Shown: positions 12,831 through 26,600, counted from the stretch's first letter. The stretch: DNA of 64,000 bases from Crotophaga sulcirostris (GCA_013397455.1 VYZB01000326.1:858677-922676); one strand, 5' to 3'. Numbers and translations: made by a program. Notes: a model not told the origin generated them from the letters alone.

Positions 12831-15800
12831 GCCAGACTGAGGAAATTGAGAAGTTAAGTATCTTTGGTTACACATCATCTCCCAGTAGGAGTCAGCTTAT
12901 GTACTAGGAAGCCAGGCTGCCAAATTCCCAATCTCTTTATGTAAACAGGCTCCCTGTGAAAGTTGTTCTTATTCAAGTAATAAAGAGTGAAGGAATGTGG
13001 GGCTTTTTTCCCTGCCAGAGTCCAACCACAGGAACTCACCTTGCTTTGAGCATCGTGGGAGCAGTGACCCTCAGCATTCTGCCTTGCACATTTGGTCCTG
13101 CCTGATCCATCAGCACCTTGTTCCCAGCTCCCATGGTTACACTTAGAGTAAAGCAGCAACCGAGGTGGGAAAACAAACAATAGCAATCAAGTGGCTCCAA
13201 CGCAAGCGGTGTTCAAGGCGAGGAGCTGATGAGGCTCCCCACTTCATCACTAATTGGGACAGCTGTTGAAAATAAAATAATGCTACATAATCACTATGAG
13301 ACCACCCAGAACAGGGACCATGGTATGTACTCAGAGACTCATTCTGCTGGAGACTTGGTACCTTAAAGTCACGTTAAAGGAAGCAGCACCAGGACTGTCC
13401 TCTGCCTCTTCAGTATTTGGGCTTTTTATCTGAAGATTTATACGCAGAAAACCCAAAACTCGCTGTGCAGGCACCCGGTCTGCTGTACCAGCTGGTTTCT
13501 TTTGGGATTGATGGGATGCAGCACTGCTCCCTAATGCTGCAGCAACACATGGTGGACCTGGTGGTTCCCCCCGCCGAGGACCTTGAATGACCCGGAGGCC
13601 CGGCTGCAGACGCACGGTGTTGCAGACACACTAAGAGACGCGCTGCTCACATTGCGGATGCATCGATCACGCCGATCCCCTCGCAGGGACACGCTGGTAT
13701 CACACCACATCTCTGGGAGATGAGTTAGACAGATCAGAGCCAACCCTCGGAGGACGCTTTGCCCTCTTAGCTTTGAGCAAAGACCAAAGCAGCTTCCTGC
13801 CTTACTGGAGATAAGGACTAAACTACAGCCGTGGTGAGCAGTGATCCCTGCAGGGCGAGGATGCCTGCAAGACAGCTGGGGCCAGGCTTGGGGCTACCCA
13901 CCACCTCCTTAGCTCCCATGCTGTGGTCCTAGCAACCCATCCAGCCCTCCCGGTTCCTCCATAGCCCTGCCATCCCAGCACCCACCCCCCAACCTGCCCC
14001 AGTGCATTAACTCCACACCATGGATGCCCTCATTAGGCCAACAGCAAGGCTTTCCATCCCAGCTGCCTTTTCAGCAAGGCACAACCTAAATCTTAATCTT
14101 ATCCTTAAGAAAGCCAGTCCCAAAGCACACCTTCACCAGCACACCCCATCCCTAGGCATCTTCCATCACCTAAACCTGGCTCTCACACCCAACGAGAGCA
14201 CCAACAGCAAACTTCTAGTCAACTTTGCTGGAGTTCAGCTTGGAGCCAACCACTCTCCATGCCGTCGGCGCGATCCACCCGTGGCTGCCGGCTCAGTGGG
14301 CGTGAAGGGGCCGTGCAGAATACAAATGGACTCTTTCACTTAGCAGGAGGCAGGTAATTTCTTTTGTCCCCGCTGATGCATTATTGATTGTGATGAATGT
14401 CAGAGCAGGAACCTGTTCCAAAAGCCATTAAACAATAATTTCATCTCCGGAGGGTAATTGATTGTCAGAGGGAGCAGCTTTGCTACTTGCAAGGTGGCGG
14501 TGATGGGGAATGTTTGTATTTGGGTGGAGACGGAGGGAGTCTTGGGCAAACTTCATGATTTATTAATCAGACATGGAAAAAAGATTTGGGAGAGTGAGTG
14601 CACTGAAAATAAGAGGCCGCCCTCTTCCGAGCCACTGGGTAAGGGTGGGAAGAGTTGAGAGCCAGCCTGACCCCAGCCTGGGCAGGTAGCACAACTCTGT
14701 CACGCTTTGCAGGACACCCCTAATGGCTCTGGTCTGGGGGCTGCGCAGCTCCAGCACCTCAGAGAATATTTAAGACTACATCACATCCCTGTGAACAATG
14801 GAAGAAGCAGGAGCAGCAGGTTCTGGATTTGGGAGCTGGGATTAGACTTGCACTTTGTGGCATCCAGCTGGAGAAGAGCTTCAGCCACCACAAAGTGAGG
14901 GGAGAGCAGGAAGGTCCCCCTATCCCAGAGGAGGGGAACAAGAGCCCAATGGCCTCAAAATTAATTGTCACCGGTTGAGCGCGAAGGCTCAACAGTCCTT
15001 TAGCAACACTGAAGGGAGACAGCCCTACAAAGGGACACTACAGCTTTTCAGTTCCCACCATGAACAGCCTTCCAGAAGGACACAATGCAACATGGTGTGG
15101 TGATGCACACACCTCGTGTGTCCGTCTGTCTGCCCAAAGGTGCTGGGAGAGGGCAGCAAGGGGCAGCGGTGGGAGCAGCATCCTCGCCGTGCCTCTTGCA
15201 GCAGGCATGGGAGAGAAAAATCCCACTGTCAGGAGGAGAGAGGGAGTTTATCCGTCTCCTCCGCGGCGTGTGAGAGGTGGATTTATCATGGATTTCCCTT
15301 TCTCCCATGCTTTATTTGGCAGTTCATTATCTTGTCAGCTGGAACCGGCCAGCTCCCCTGGCACACTCCATCACTCCCACACTGCCACGCAAACCCTTGA
15401 AGGAACCACGCACAAGGCACAAGTAAAATGCCCCCCTGGACCACCTGAAGGCCAGAAGGAGTTGGCAGTTCCCTGTGGCTGGGGAACAGGTTAGAGGAAG
15501 GGATGGACTGCAATTTTTTGGTCATTTGCTCCTCGCTGGCTGTGCTGTCCCAGAAACCTTTCTGCACCAAGCTGGGAAAGGGCATCCCTAAACCCAGGTG
15601 GTGCTTTCAAGTAGAGACTGCACTTTGGTTTCTTTGGTGGCTTTTTTTTATCTAGAAATATTTAGTCCAGTGAGAACAATAAAGGAAGTCCTATGCTTTG
15701 GGTGCAAAAATATAGTATTGCTGAAGCAACTCACCTTTAAACACCCTCCCCATGATGGGCTAGTTTGAAAAAAACACCAAAATGAAACACCAAAACTACA

Positions 15801-16389
15801 GAATAAGTTTAAGATTATAGGCTTTCCAACTGTATCAGACAATGCCTTTTCCCTTCATATCAACCACAAAGCATTGAAATGTTCCTAACAAAAAATGGGA
15901 GTCTCTCCCTTCCACAAAACTCTCAAAGAAGCAAGAAAAAGCAGTGAAATGTCTATTCAAGGGAGTAAAGAGTAATTTTTAAACCTGTAGTTCTGCTTGA
16001 TGCTGAAGTCAATATCCTCAGCCAGTATGAGATGGATTTGATGTTTCTGATGCCTCAAACTCTTGATGACATTCCTGGCATCAAATGCAAATGCAGGGCT
16101 GTTATGCCATCTTTCAAGTCAATAAATGATAGAAGATGGACCACGACCCAAAACATAAGCCTAGATCTTTCAAGCTAAAAGCCTGGCCAAACTAAGCCAA
16201 GCAGACCATGCAAAGTACCCTGGCAAGGAGTTGCAGCAGTCCATTTCCTCTCCCATGAGCTGAGCTGCTGCAGTGCTCCATTTGTTAGGTACACTTACCA
16301 GGATAACTTCAGAATTGGGGTAGACCACATATTTTGGGATTGGTATTCACAAGCAGGTGCCTGCCCCAGCCATTCACATATTTGTATCT
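12831..16389. other. No gene recognised; unique intergenic DNA
   Basis: Frames are short and unrelated to known families. Contains the element candidate at 14335-14500. Confidence 0.6.
14335..14500. promoter_or_regulatory. Candidate conserved non-coding element
   Basis: Contains GATGCATTATTGATTGTGAT, AAACAATAATTTCATC and GGGTAATTGATTGTCAG, clustered homeobox/POU/PBX-like cores in otherwise ordinary sequence. Compositional impression only. Confidence 0.25.
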
Positions 16390-16935
16390 TCTACTCTGCT
16401 CTCTTGAGACCTCACCTGGAGTCCTGCATTCAGTTGTGGAGTCCTCAGCACAGGAAGGACATGGAGCTGTTGGAGCAGGTCCAAAGGAGGCCACAGAGAT
16501 GATCCAAGGACTGGAGCACCTCTGCTATAAGGACAGGCTGAGAGAGATGGGGTTGTTCAGCCTGGAGAAGAGAAGGCTCTGGGGAGACCTTAGAGCAGCC
16601 TCTAGTGCTGAAAGGGGCTCCAGGAAAGCTGGGGAGGGGCTCTTGATCAGGGAGTGCAGAGAGAGGATGAGAGGGAATGGTTTTAAACTGAAAGAGGGGA
16701 GATTGAGATGAGATCTTGGGGAGAAAATGTTTTGCTGTGAGGGTGGGGAGGCCCTGGCCCAGGTTTCGCAGAGCAGTGGTGGCTGCCCCATCCCTGGAGG
16801 TGTTCAAGGCCAGGTTGGATGGGGCTTTGGGCCCCCTGATCCAGTGGGAGGTGTCCCTGCCCATGGCAGGGGTGGAACTGGATGGGCTTTCAGGTCCCTT
16901 CCAACCCAAACCATTCCATGATTCTGTGGTTCTAC
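16390..16935 (+). mobile_element. CR1 LINE, near-continuous 3' 0.55 kb
   Basis: Plus orientation, from TTGAGACCTCACCTGGAGTC to a tail of diverged 8-mers (CCATTCCATGATTCTGTGG). Very similar to the 9905-10431 and 12197-12830 copies, including the CTTGATCAGGGAGTGCAGAG block, so it belongs to the same subfamily. Confidence 0.95.
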
Positions 16936-18771
16936 CCCTTTATGCTGTCACAGAAATGTTGCAACAACACACTAATAATGGAGGTACCTGCTGCATCACC
17001 AATCTCCGTTCCTACAGTGGACACAGACATTTCCTCAACTTTCAGAACCAGACCTTGAAAAAGTTTAGTACAACTCTTCTGTGTTTATTTGTTTTCATTT
17101 ATTTTCTCCATTACTTTTTCCAAGATCAATACCATTATTTGAATAAAAATGCACTATGTGCAAGAGCAAATGCCATACGGAGAATACCAATTGAACATGC
17201 TGCCTTGAAGTGAAGCCATTGAGGGAGAACATAATTCTCCCAGGGAGCAGGAGGCCATCAAACCGTGATACCAACACACCACTGAGCCACACTCCTTACA
17301 GAGCATTGAAGGGAACAAAGAAGAAAGGAAAACAAAGAACTGAATCCCAACTTCAAAAGCCTCCTCGTTTCAAAGCGTTGCACGAACATTAACTGACTTG
17401 TCTTCCCAACACCTCTTTGTGGTAGGCACTATTATTTTCTGTACTGCAGGAGCAGCTTGGTTCAGGCTCCAGCCTGAAGCTTTGGAAGCTCTGCAGTTTG
17501 AAGTTGGTGCATCCAATGCTGCTTCAACAGCCAAGTGAGCAGTGGGTCCCCTGGTACCAACCTGTTCTTCCCTGGTAGACAGTGGGCTCTGCTGGGGTAG
17601 AGAAGGTGCAAGCATTTCCTTCATCATCCTAAACCCTCAGGTTTATTAAGCCATTATAAATGACACAGTGGAAGATCTTACCTGGAACAACATCCATCCT
17701 CACAGTAAATCCAGACAAAGTCCAAAATATGAACTACAAGCGTGCTCTCCTGCATAGCAGGAGGACACCAGGACCCAGCTAAGGAGACAAGCTCACACCT
17801 TCCCACCACTTGCACCCAAACCCTCTCTCTTCACGCTCAACACCAGTAGGGAAATGCTCAGCTACAGTCAGAGCCCAGAGCTCCTCTCCCAAGCATCCTC
17901 CACAGCCATCAAAACCCATGGCTCAGCTTAGGAAATCAAAGCACGGTGACTTGAAGCACCGCTTGTAGCTTAGCTTTTGCTGCTGCTCTTAACCTGAGCG
18001 ACCTTTCCAGCTCTGCCCTGCCAACACAGAGGAAAACAAGCCACTTGACAGGCTCCCTTCTGCTCCCAAAGAGCATTTCTGCAGGGAGGGAAGATCAACT
18101 AAAGCACTAGCTCCCTGTCTAAAAGATGAGGAGATATATTCCTGCTGACATTCAGCACTACCAACATTTTATGAGCTTTGGAATCCAGTTAGTTAGCCAA
18201 TATTTTACTTAGCTCCAGTTTAGATTTGAAAACTTGACCTTCTCTGGGTGCACGTCTGCATTGCATTTCACTCGGCCCCATTCAGCTGAGAGAGCCAAGT
18301 ACCAGATTATTTATCCCATCGGTTCTATTGTTGCATTGTTATTTGTTCATTTATACTCTTCAAAAATCAATAAAAAGATGGGGTTCCCTAAACAGACACT
18401 GTGGGCACCCACATGGCTCTTTAAGGCAAATTATCACATACAGTAAGAGGCAAAAAACCCAGAGCAACTCTCCTCCTGGCCAGAGAGGCTGTAAATCAGG
18501 ACATAAAGCAGCCCTAATCCTTCTCCTATTATTGGGGGGATAGAAAATTGCTTTTCACCTCCGAGTAGGGCAGCAGTTTGGATGCCCAGATGCAGATCAG
18601 AGCCCCTCCAGACCTGAAAGCCCTTTACTGGGGAAAAATCACCACTATTTGATGATCGGAAAGACCCAAGGACAAAGCAAGGCATCAGTTGGCTGGCTGG
18701 GCAATTCCAGCTTTGAGAGCAGCAAAATACATGGACCAAGGAAGGATAAGTGAAGGAAAAGTAAGTAGTAA
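16936..18771. other. No gene recognised; unique intergenic DNA
   Basis: No repeat or coding signal found. Confidence 0.6.
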
Positions 18772-18888
18772 GCATGCCTGGAGGGGTTTAAAAGATGGGT
18801 AGATGAGTTCCTCGGGGACATGGTTTAGTAATGAGACAGGACTGAAGCTCAAAGGTCTTTTCCAGTTGGATAATTCCATGATTCAGTG
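18772..18888 (+). mobile_element. CR1 LINE 3' end fragment
   Basis: Plus orientation: CCTGGAGGGGTTTAAAAGA, GGGACATGGTTTAGTAATG, and a tail with TTCCATGATTCAGTGG. A different, more diverged CR1 subfamily. Confidence 0.8.
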
Positions 18889-21365
18889 GGATGAGCCACC
18901 CAAAATTCTCAGCACCCAACAGCAGGGCTGGAAGATCTCACTGGGCTCCCATTCCAGGGGTTGAACAGCTGCAGCACAACCAATGGGTAAGAACAGCAGC
19001 AACAGAAAACACCGACACAGGCACTTGGGTCTTTTATCTCCTCCTTGCAGGTAGAAATATTGCAGTAGTGAGGCTAACTAATACCCCATGACACTTGGCT
19101 GGCTGGGCATACAGCTTCCCAAAAGATGTTCCCCACTCTACCTGCCCACCCAGGGCACACACACAGATGGGCCACAGGCGCGGTGCACCTGCTCATGCGA
19201 AGAAGACACCACAGCCAGTGGTTCCCTGATCACATCTCAGCAGGACAAGCATGTGGTAGGTGAGCAGCCACTGTCCCCCTCCTCACGCCACCTGCCTAAA
19301 GTAATAATAGCTGAAACAATTGCATTTTAATAAAGAAAACTGATTTAGTTTGTTTTATTCATTAACAAATGTGAGCACACGCCGATCGGGAATGATTTAT
19401 GCCCACAATTTGCAAAATTATTTCTCTATTGATCAGTGCAAGTTTGTTTTCTTGTAGGTTCGTTCAATTAGAGGGAACAGCACTCAGGTGGGCAAATTAA
19501 TCAGTCTAAAGTAGAGCTTCCCTATGGAGAGAGTCTTGGCAAGCCCTGGTGCTGATGCAAACCCTCACCAAGAGACCCCCGCTGCAGTGAGCTTTATCCT
19601 TGCAAAAGGCCAGAGCAAGATTTTCAGCATCATCTCAGTTCCCACTGAAACTGAGTTTCAGATGTTCTCTCTGCTCCTCATTAAAGCAGAGTGATTTGGG
19701 GCCTGCAAGGCTTTATTTCACAGGCTTTCCTATCCAGTCCTCTGCATCCAACCTGTCTCACCTGGACTCAAGCTATCCCTCCTTGGTCCATGCTCCTGCA
19801 TTTTTGGACACGCAGCTCCTGTGATGGAGAGCGGCCACCAGCCCATGGGCAGAAGAAAGGGCGAGATACGGAGAAAACAGCACATATGGAGCAGCATTGC
19901 TTCCCTTTGCCCACAGCACAGATGCCTACCCAGGGCAGTGAGCAGGGAATGCAGATTGCAGTCTCCCACATGGTTATTGCTGCAGGGTGAAGGGCCCCAA
20001 CTCCTCTGTCAAGGCCAAGGGAGTAGGCACATGTCTGCCAGCAAACCCTCTGAGCATGGCTTGATGCAATCCTGCCCTTGCAGCAGACCTGATGGATAGG
20101 GCTGTGCACTCTCCTTATCTGCTCCAGCACAAACCAAGAGGGGCTCAAGCGAACCCACGCTGAAGCAGATGGTGTAATCATACAGGCTCATCTCTTCCAT
20201 TGAAGCCAGCTTTTAAGGACCATTTAAGGCACTTTCCTTAATCTCAGCGTTTGCAGCAGAACCCCATAAATCACAGAGCAGCTCCCCTACCAGCACACAC
20301 AGCACTGTTCCCTGCAAGCTCTGCTCTCCCCAAGCTTTTTCCCCCATGCCAGAGAGGAGCATCCCCCCTGAGGTGTGCTGAACCTTGCATGAAACGCACA
20401 CTCAGGGCATGGAGCCCCTGCCTGTGCACACCAAGTGATACACAGCATGGATGCAGAGCTGACCCCATGGATGCAACCCGCAAGGAAGAGGGCTTGTCTC
20501 TGTCTTTGCAAATGTCAGGGCTTATTCTTTCTTGAATGAGATATGTATGTGGCAACATGATATTAAATTACAAGTCAAATAGTACAAAGGCTTTTAATTA
20601 CACGCCAAACACAAGCTGCTGTCAGAGAAGAGACACCGGGCTCGATGGCCCATCAGGCTGTTCCGCTCTGGCAATTCCCATCTACCCGGTAAAAGTCCAG
20701 GAAATTGGATTGGTAATGGGAACGGGGGCCTTTCACCTCCAGACCAGCCATTCAAATCCAGCCCAGGAGGGAGAAGGAAAGTCATTACTAACCTGACTGC
20801 CGGGCGGCAGTTGGTCTGAAATGAGTCGGTGGGTCTGCAAGCCCCGAGGAGCACGAGGCTGCAGAGCCTCCGAGCAACATCAGTTTGATGGCACAAAGCC
20901 AGAGGGAGTGGGACAGAGCATCCTTCCCAGCTCCCCACAACCAAGTCCCATCACTGTCAGCCAGGACGGATGCTGCAGACCCTCCCTCCCAGAGTGTGTG
21001 GTCCAGATCAGTCCTCCTAGATGTGTTTAGCAGCATCTCATCCCCTCCTATTTACGGAAAACACTCAAAGCATTTACGCTTCTCTCCCAGCAAGCACGCT
21101 GCAAGCAGTTCAGTTTAGCAGAGATGAAGAGTACACTTTGATGCTGGCTGTTTTTAACAACCTCTCACTGCAAAAATCAACCCTTCTTCAATTGATGTGG
21201 TTATACCCTCGCAGCCCCCCGGGCAGTGGAAAAGCATTGCAGTCATCATTAAGGGCAAAGCACCACGGCACCGAGAGATGAGGGATTTGACGGCCACACC
21301 AGGACTTTGTGGAGGAGCCAGGTAGCAAACAGAGAGTGTCTGAATCTCAGCTGAGGCCATTAACA
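18889..21365. other. No gene recognised; unique intergenic DNA
   Basis: Includes the AT-rich 19310-19500 listed separately. Remaining frames look random. Confidence 0.6.
19310..19500. promoter_or_regulatory. Candidate conserved non-coding element
   Basis: AT-rich unique sequence with TTAATAAAGAAAAC, TTATTCATTAACAAATG, AAATTATTTCTCTATTGATC and CAATTAGAGGG, plus isolated CpGs (GCCGATCGGG). Compositional impression only. Confidence 0.25.
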
Positions 21366-21600
21366 TCACAGTATCACAGTGTTACAAGGTTGGAAAGGAC
21401 CTCTGAGATCACTGAGTCCAACCTACAGCTTAACACCAACACCAACCCATCATCTAAACCATGGCACTGAGTGCCTCATCCAGTCTCAAACACCTCCAGG
21501 GTTGGCGACTCCCTGGGCAGTCCATTCCAATGGCCAATCAGCCTTTCAGGGAAGAACTTTTTCCTAAGATCAAGCCTGAACTTTCCCTTACATCTCCCTG
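21366..21600 (-). mobile_element. CR1 LINE 3' fragment (cacagt-tail subfamily)
   Basis: Minus orientation: tail CACAGTATCACAGTGTTACA, then AAGGTTGGAAAGGACCTCTG, CACCTCCAGGGTTGGCGACT and TTTCAGGGAAGAACTTTTTC. An internal deletion removed a few bases between CAGTCTC and AAACACC. Confidence 0.9.
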
Positions 21601-22499
21601 CCTTGCTCCCTCTCCCAGCACCTGCGGACGGCAGCGCTCGTAACGGGGAAGGTGAGACAAGAGGAGGGCTGGGCCGCCTTGCCAGCTCGCTTCAAGCCCA
21701 GATGTAAACTGCAAAAAGGAAAATGAAAAGGAGCCGAGTGCCATTGTTCCTGGGCATGTTACACGACTCCACGCATCACGCGCTTTGGTACCCAGGCTGT
21801 CGCATCTGCAAGCTCTGTCTCCAATCTGTAAGGCTAATTTGTTCAACAGCTTTGTTCTCCCTCGGGAACGGGGTCGTTGGTCACGGAAGATTGATTAAGC
21901 TTTTGGTGAATCAACATTAATGAAAACCAACACTGTCTAATGAGTGGGTTTTATGGCAGCCCCATAAAAAAAAAAAAAAAGCGTTAGGACAGGTAAACAA
22001 AGTAACAGCTGGGCAAATCAACAAGGTTCACTTCTCCTCAAGCCCCCTTGTCTCCCCTGGTCCCCTCCAGGGTGGGAAGAGCTGGCTGCCAAAAGGCAGA
22101 CAGGGACCTTCCCTGCAGGTCCCTGGGGATGGGATGCTCATACAAGCTACACTTGCCTTTGCCAGTCTCTCACATTTCTGCAGACTCATCTTCAGCACAA
22201 GCTGTGTAAGATTATACCCCCAGCCAGCCCTTGCTAGAGAGACAAGCTGAATGCATTAATGGCTCTAGATAGTGGGAATTTCTAGCCTGGGAACAGGATC
22301 CTTTCATCCTTTCCTATCCCACTTCTGCCCCATGGGGTAAATTCAACTAAACAGCACCAGGGTCTTCTTTTTGAAAACTCACTCCTTGCAAGACAAACCA
22401 AAAATAATAATAAAAGGCTACTGTCCAGTCTCACTGCTAGCACCAGCAGGGTTCTGTCCCACCCAACCTGCACAGTTGGAGACAGAGGGTCTTCTGGTA
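21601..22499. other. No gene recognised
   Basis: Unique sequence with an A15 run near 21967. Confidence 0.6.
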
Positions 22500-23235
22500 T
22501 CTGCACAGCAAATTGGAGATCAACAGATCTCCCAGGGTAAATTCAAATGCAGTGTTTATTTTGGACACAGTTAAAATATCAAAGCAGATACTCGGGTGCA
22601 CCCTCAGTCACAGCTTCTGAAAGTTGCAAAAACTGATCTTAATCTGTACAGATCCCAATCTGATACCCTGAATACAGCCAAGGGCACTAAACAAAACTAC
22701 AACACAACTCGGGTGTGAACCCATACACCATTGTGCCGAGAAGAAAGAGGCACAAGTGAGATAAATCAGAGAAGAAGAGAGAGAGAAATAGTGGGGGGGG
22801 GGGGGGAAGCAAAATAGTCACCACACCATGGGGGATGGCAGTTCCTCTGGAGAACATGGTCTTCAGGCACGTGTGGTGCTGTAGCTCTTCTGCAGCACAT
22901 CTTCAGGTCGGTTCCATGGGGTGGTGGGGGTGTCCCATGCCGTCTAGGGCAGGTTCTATTTAAAGGGCAAGTCCATGCCCTATTAGCATGTGAGGGGTGG
23001 GCTTGCTATACATGCAGAGAACCTCCTTAAAAAAGGTTCTGGAATTGGGGCTGGAGGCTCCAGGATCACTGACAGGTGAACAGACCTGAATGACCTATAC
23101 CTGAACCCTTTGGGTGTCCATGTGCAGTCAGGTGGGGGGCGGTAGCACCTGCTCCTGCACCTTCTCCACCTCCAAGCCCCTGACACACACAGACCTGCAC
23201 TCAGTGTTTAAGACACACAATGTTTGAGATACAAC
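22500..23235 (-). mobile_element. Probable solo LTR of an old endogenous retrovirus
   Basis: Read on the minus strand the segment has LTR order: a TGTCAGG-like start near 23185 (or slightly further right), a TATA-like TTTAAATAG (plus-strand 22956-22964) preceded by a GC-rich U3, and a polyadenylation signal AATAAA about 400 nt downstream (plus-strand TTTATT, 22555-22560) followed by a short U5. No internal retroviral coding sequence flanks it, so it would be a solo LTR. Ends and target-site duplication could not be fixed. An alternative is unrelated unique DNA with chance signals. Confidence 0.45.
22793..22806 (+). repeat. G14 homopolymer
   Basis: Run of 14 G within the LTR-like segment, preceded by an AGAGAGAG stretch. 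Confidence 0.95.
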
Positions 23236-23316
23236 AAACACAAGTAAAGTCAATCTTTTACCCTAAACAGAGTATTTAGTTTCTGAAGGCCAGGGAGTCT
23301 GCAAGAGTGCAGGCAA

Positions 23317-23665
23317 ATCACAGTATCACAGTATTACAAGGTAGGAAAGGACCTCTGAGATCATCGAGTCCAACCTAGAACCCAACACCAACACCAACCC
23401 AGCACCTAAACCCTGGCACTGAGTGCCTCAGCCAATCTCCTCTTAAACACCTCCAGGATTGGCAACTCCACCACCTCCCCAGGCAGCGCATTCCAATGGC
23501 CAATCACCCTTTCAGGGAAGAGCTTTTTCCTAATATCAAGCCCAAACTTTCCCTGACGAAGTTTGAGTCCATGTCCTCTAGTTCTGTCCCTGGTCACCTG
23601 AGAGAAGAGCCCAACCCCTGCCTGACTACAACCTCCTTTTAGGTAGTTGTAGAGGCTCCAGGGCA
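23317..23665 (-). mobile_element. CR1 LINE 3' fragment with ORF2 C-terminal remnant
   Basis: Minus orientation: tail CACAGTATCACAGTATTACA, then the block ending in CCTCCTTTTAGGTAGTTGTA. Minus-strand translation gives [18 protein letters not shown] followed by [20 protein letters not shown], the C-terminal end of CR1 ORF2, open for about 86 codons. Confidence 0.93.
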
Positions 23666-26600
23666 AGCAGCATCAGCACAGCTGTGCTGGGTCAGACCAA
23701 AAACCTCCCTCAGTGCCCTCTGGGCTCCAAAATGATGCTTGATTTGAGAAACCACAGGTAATCAAACCAATGCCTCCTGCCAGCCCTTGGCTGTGGCATC
23801 AGGGCTGTAATCAGGGCTCCAGGACCAGCACTGCCACAGCATGGCAACGCCTGGCAGAGGTTGCTGTTTCTTCCCAAGGTGCTTCAGCACTTCAGATTGC
23901 CTGAGCCATCCTTTAGTAGGTCCAGATCTAAATGGGATGATTGCAGGAGGCTTCTTGTTACAGGACATCATTAAAAATAATGTATGTGCTTGAACTGCAG
24001 TCAACAGGGCCTTGCCAGGGATGAGCGAGGGGAAAGGCAAGCCCTCTGATCTCAGATCGAGAGAACAACCTATTAAAAAGGAATTTAGCTTCTCATATAG
24101 AGCCATCAAACTGTTGGAAAGCCCTGGACTCTGCCTCCGGGCTCTCGTACCTTTCAAGGACAGAAAAACTCCAGGCTTCAGCCCTTCAACTGTATTTGAA
24201 TATTTAATTTTTAAAAAAAAATCAGCTCTTTTACTGCTTTGGCACCAATTCATTTGACCAGGAGAGTCAAGTCACCGACAACTCCTGCAGTTTTAGCTCA
24301 GTGACAGGTTCTTCCCCTTGAAGCACCAGCTCAAGGCACACTACTAGAACAAAAATAATCGCTTTTGTTAAATATACGCACACCAAAGAAAAGAAAAAAA
24401 AAAAAAGAGAAGTGTTCTAAGGCAAGGCAGAAAATAGGGTTTAACAAGAGAGAGATGTGCAAGATACCCAGCTGGGAATTCCCTCCTTGTCACTGGGACA
24501 ACAGCGAGGAAGCATCTCAGGGATTTCTCTCTGAGCATCCCTCCCGTGCAGCACTCTCAGTGGTACCCCCAGCACCAACACCAGCAACATCAGCCCCTTT
24601 TGCATCGGAAGCTCCTGCAGACATCACTGCAAGCCCCACACAGATGCCAAGTCCTTGGGACTGCAGCGAGAGTCACCATAAATCTTTATTGACAGAAATA
24701 AACCTATTTTTGATAGGCACCAACCCAGGGGAGAAGCAAGCATGAGCTCCTGTGCTGCCCTGGACCCAGGCCCGTTGAGTTCTACTCCTTCTCCACATCT
24801 CCTGAGGAGAGCACCCAGGAGCAGATCCATTCCCAATCTCCCCCCCAGCTCCTATTCCCCCAGCACAACCCTTGCCACTGCTAAAAGCCAGCAGCATAAT
24901 CCTTGTAGGGCATAATATTTTTATCGATACCGCGAGTTCCCGTGCACACAGCCCCTTGTATCTTTTTGGTCTTGGCAATGTATTATTCATGTGCTCCCTT
25001 GTTCCTGTACACGCTGAGAAAAATAGAGAAAGATTAATTCCTAGGGAAAAAAAAATAAAATAAATAAGCAGGCTTGCTTTTCTTTTTTTTTTTCTTTTTT
25101 TTTTTTTTTTTAAAAGGACTCCGATCCATTCAAAGAGCCTCCTTCTCCAAGCCTCCTGTGTCACTGCTGATTGAGTTTCTTCTCTCCTCAGCTCCTGGTT
25201 CTGTTAGAGTATCTTGTCTCCTTAGTATTACTGTCGCACTTCCTTTTCATATGCCTGAAATATATACTATTGTGTTCCGACTTTTAGTTTTTGTGCAGAG
25301 ATCCCTTTCATGTCTCATCTTCTGTAAAGTCCTTTTTTCTTGGCAGTCAAGTGCATGAATGTTTGCTGCCAGGAGATTTTGCTTCTATTGTATTCCAGAC
25401 ATATTAGAATATATTTTTTTGTTCTATATTGTCTGTGAGGTGTTCCATGGGTATTTTTTCATGCTAGCATGACTTTTTCCACGTGGATGCTGCCTGCCTT
25501 GCTCTTGCCCCTGCATCCATGAGAACAGCATCCTCAAAAATGAGTGTGCAAAGGAGGGAGAGGGCAGGGAGCTGGGGCAGTGCTGCTCAGGGGTGTGATT
25601 GAACTCCTTCTCTTTCCCCACACTACAAAAGGGGTTTATTACCATGCTTCCTTTGCAGAAGTGGGACACCAAACAGCAGAGCAGCTCATACCAAGCTGCA
25701 AATAAGACCAAAAAAGAAAAAAAACGCAACCAGGGATTTCTGTCCCAGGGCCTCTGAAAGGACTTTTCTGCTAATCCTGACCTAAATTGCCACGGGATTG
25801 TTTTTTGCTGCTAAAAGCAGTTTCTGTTTCTGCTTCTTGTAACTTTGGTAACAATTTTGTCTTAACAACAGGAAAGTCCTAAATGAGCAAAACCAAAGAG
25901 AAGCAGTGGTTTTTAGGAGGAAAAAAAGAGAAAAAAAAAACCAAAACACACAATGGGTTTTAGGCTCTGGGAGCCTGAGGTGGGAGTGTGGAGTAGAGCC
26001 CACCAGCCTGGCCAGACCCCAGACCGCCCTCCTAAATAAACTGGGAAACCAAACCCCATCTCAGCAAGAGGTTTGTGCAACCAAAGAAGCCAGCAGGAGG
26101 GGTTCCCATCACCCCACTCACACCGAGGAGGGCTGAGCTCAGCCTCAGAGCAGGTAGCACCAAACACCAGCACCAAGATCTCCAACCTCTCTAAGCAAGC
26201 CAGCAGCCAAGTGCGGTACCCACATCCCTCTTGCAGACTCAGCTCTTTGCTGCGTGCATGGCTGCAGGCTCAGCTGGCAGAGGATGGGCTGTGCCTTCCT
26301 CCCCTACTCACACACACTTCATTTCAACCATTCCAGCATGTGTTCACCCAACTGCTTGAAATAACATGGATAAAGCTTTGCTCCTTGTGCTACAGGGAGT
26401 TTTGTCTGTCGTGCAATGCAGGAATGTGCATTTCAGTTACTCGGCAGTGTCAAACCTTCACTCTTTATCTGTCTGCCAACTAAAGGAGTCCTTTCTGCAG
26501 CTCAGCCTGGTTCCTCAAGCTCTGCTCTTCCTCACATCCTACACTCCAACCCCTCTAGGTCAAGAAAAACTCTGCAACCCATTTATCAGCCTACACGGCT

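Noticed and set aside
16445..16909. 154-codon minus-strand frame
   Set aside because: Antisense translation of a plus-strand CR1 copy.
23762..24253. 163-codon minus-strand frame
   Set aside because: No recognisable domain, no splice or promoter context, in unique intergenic DNA; random open frames of this size are expected in 64 kb.
25083..25111. T-rich run as a possible poly-A tail of a processed pseudogene on the minus strand
   Set aside because: No gene-like sequence or target duplication recognisable beside it.
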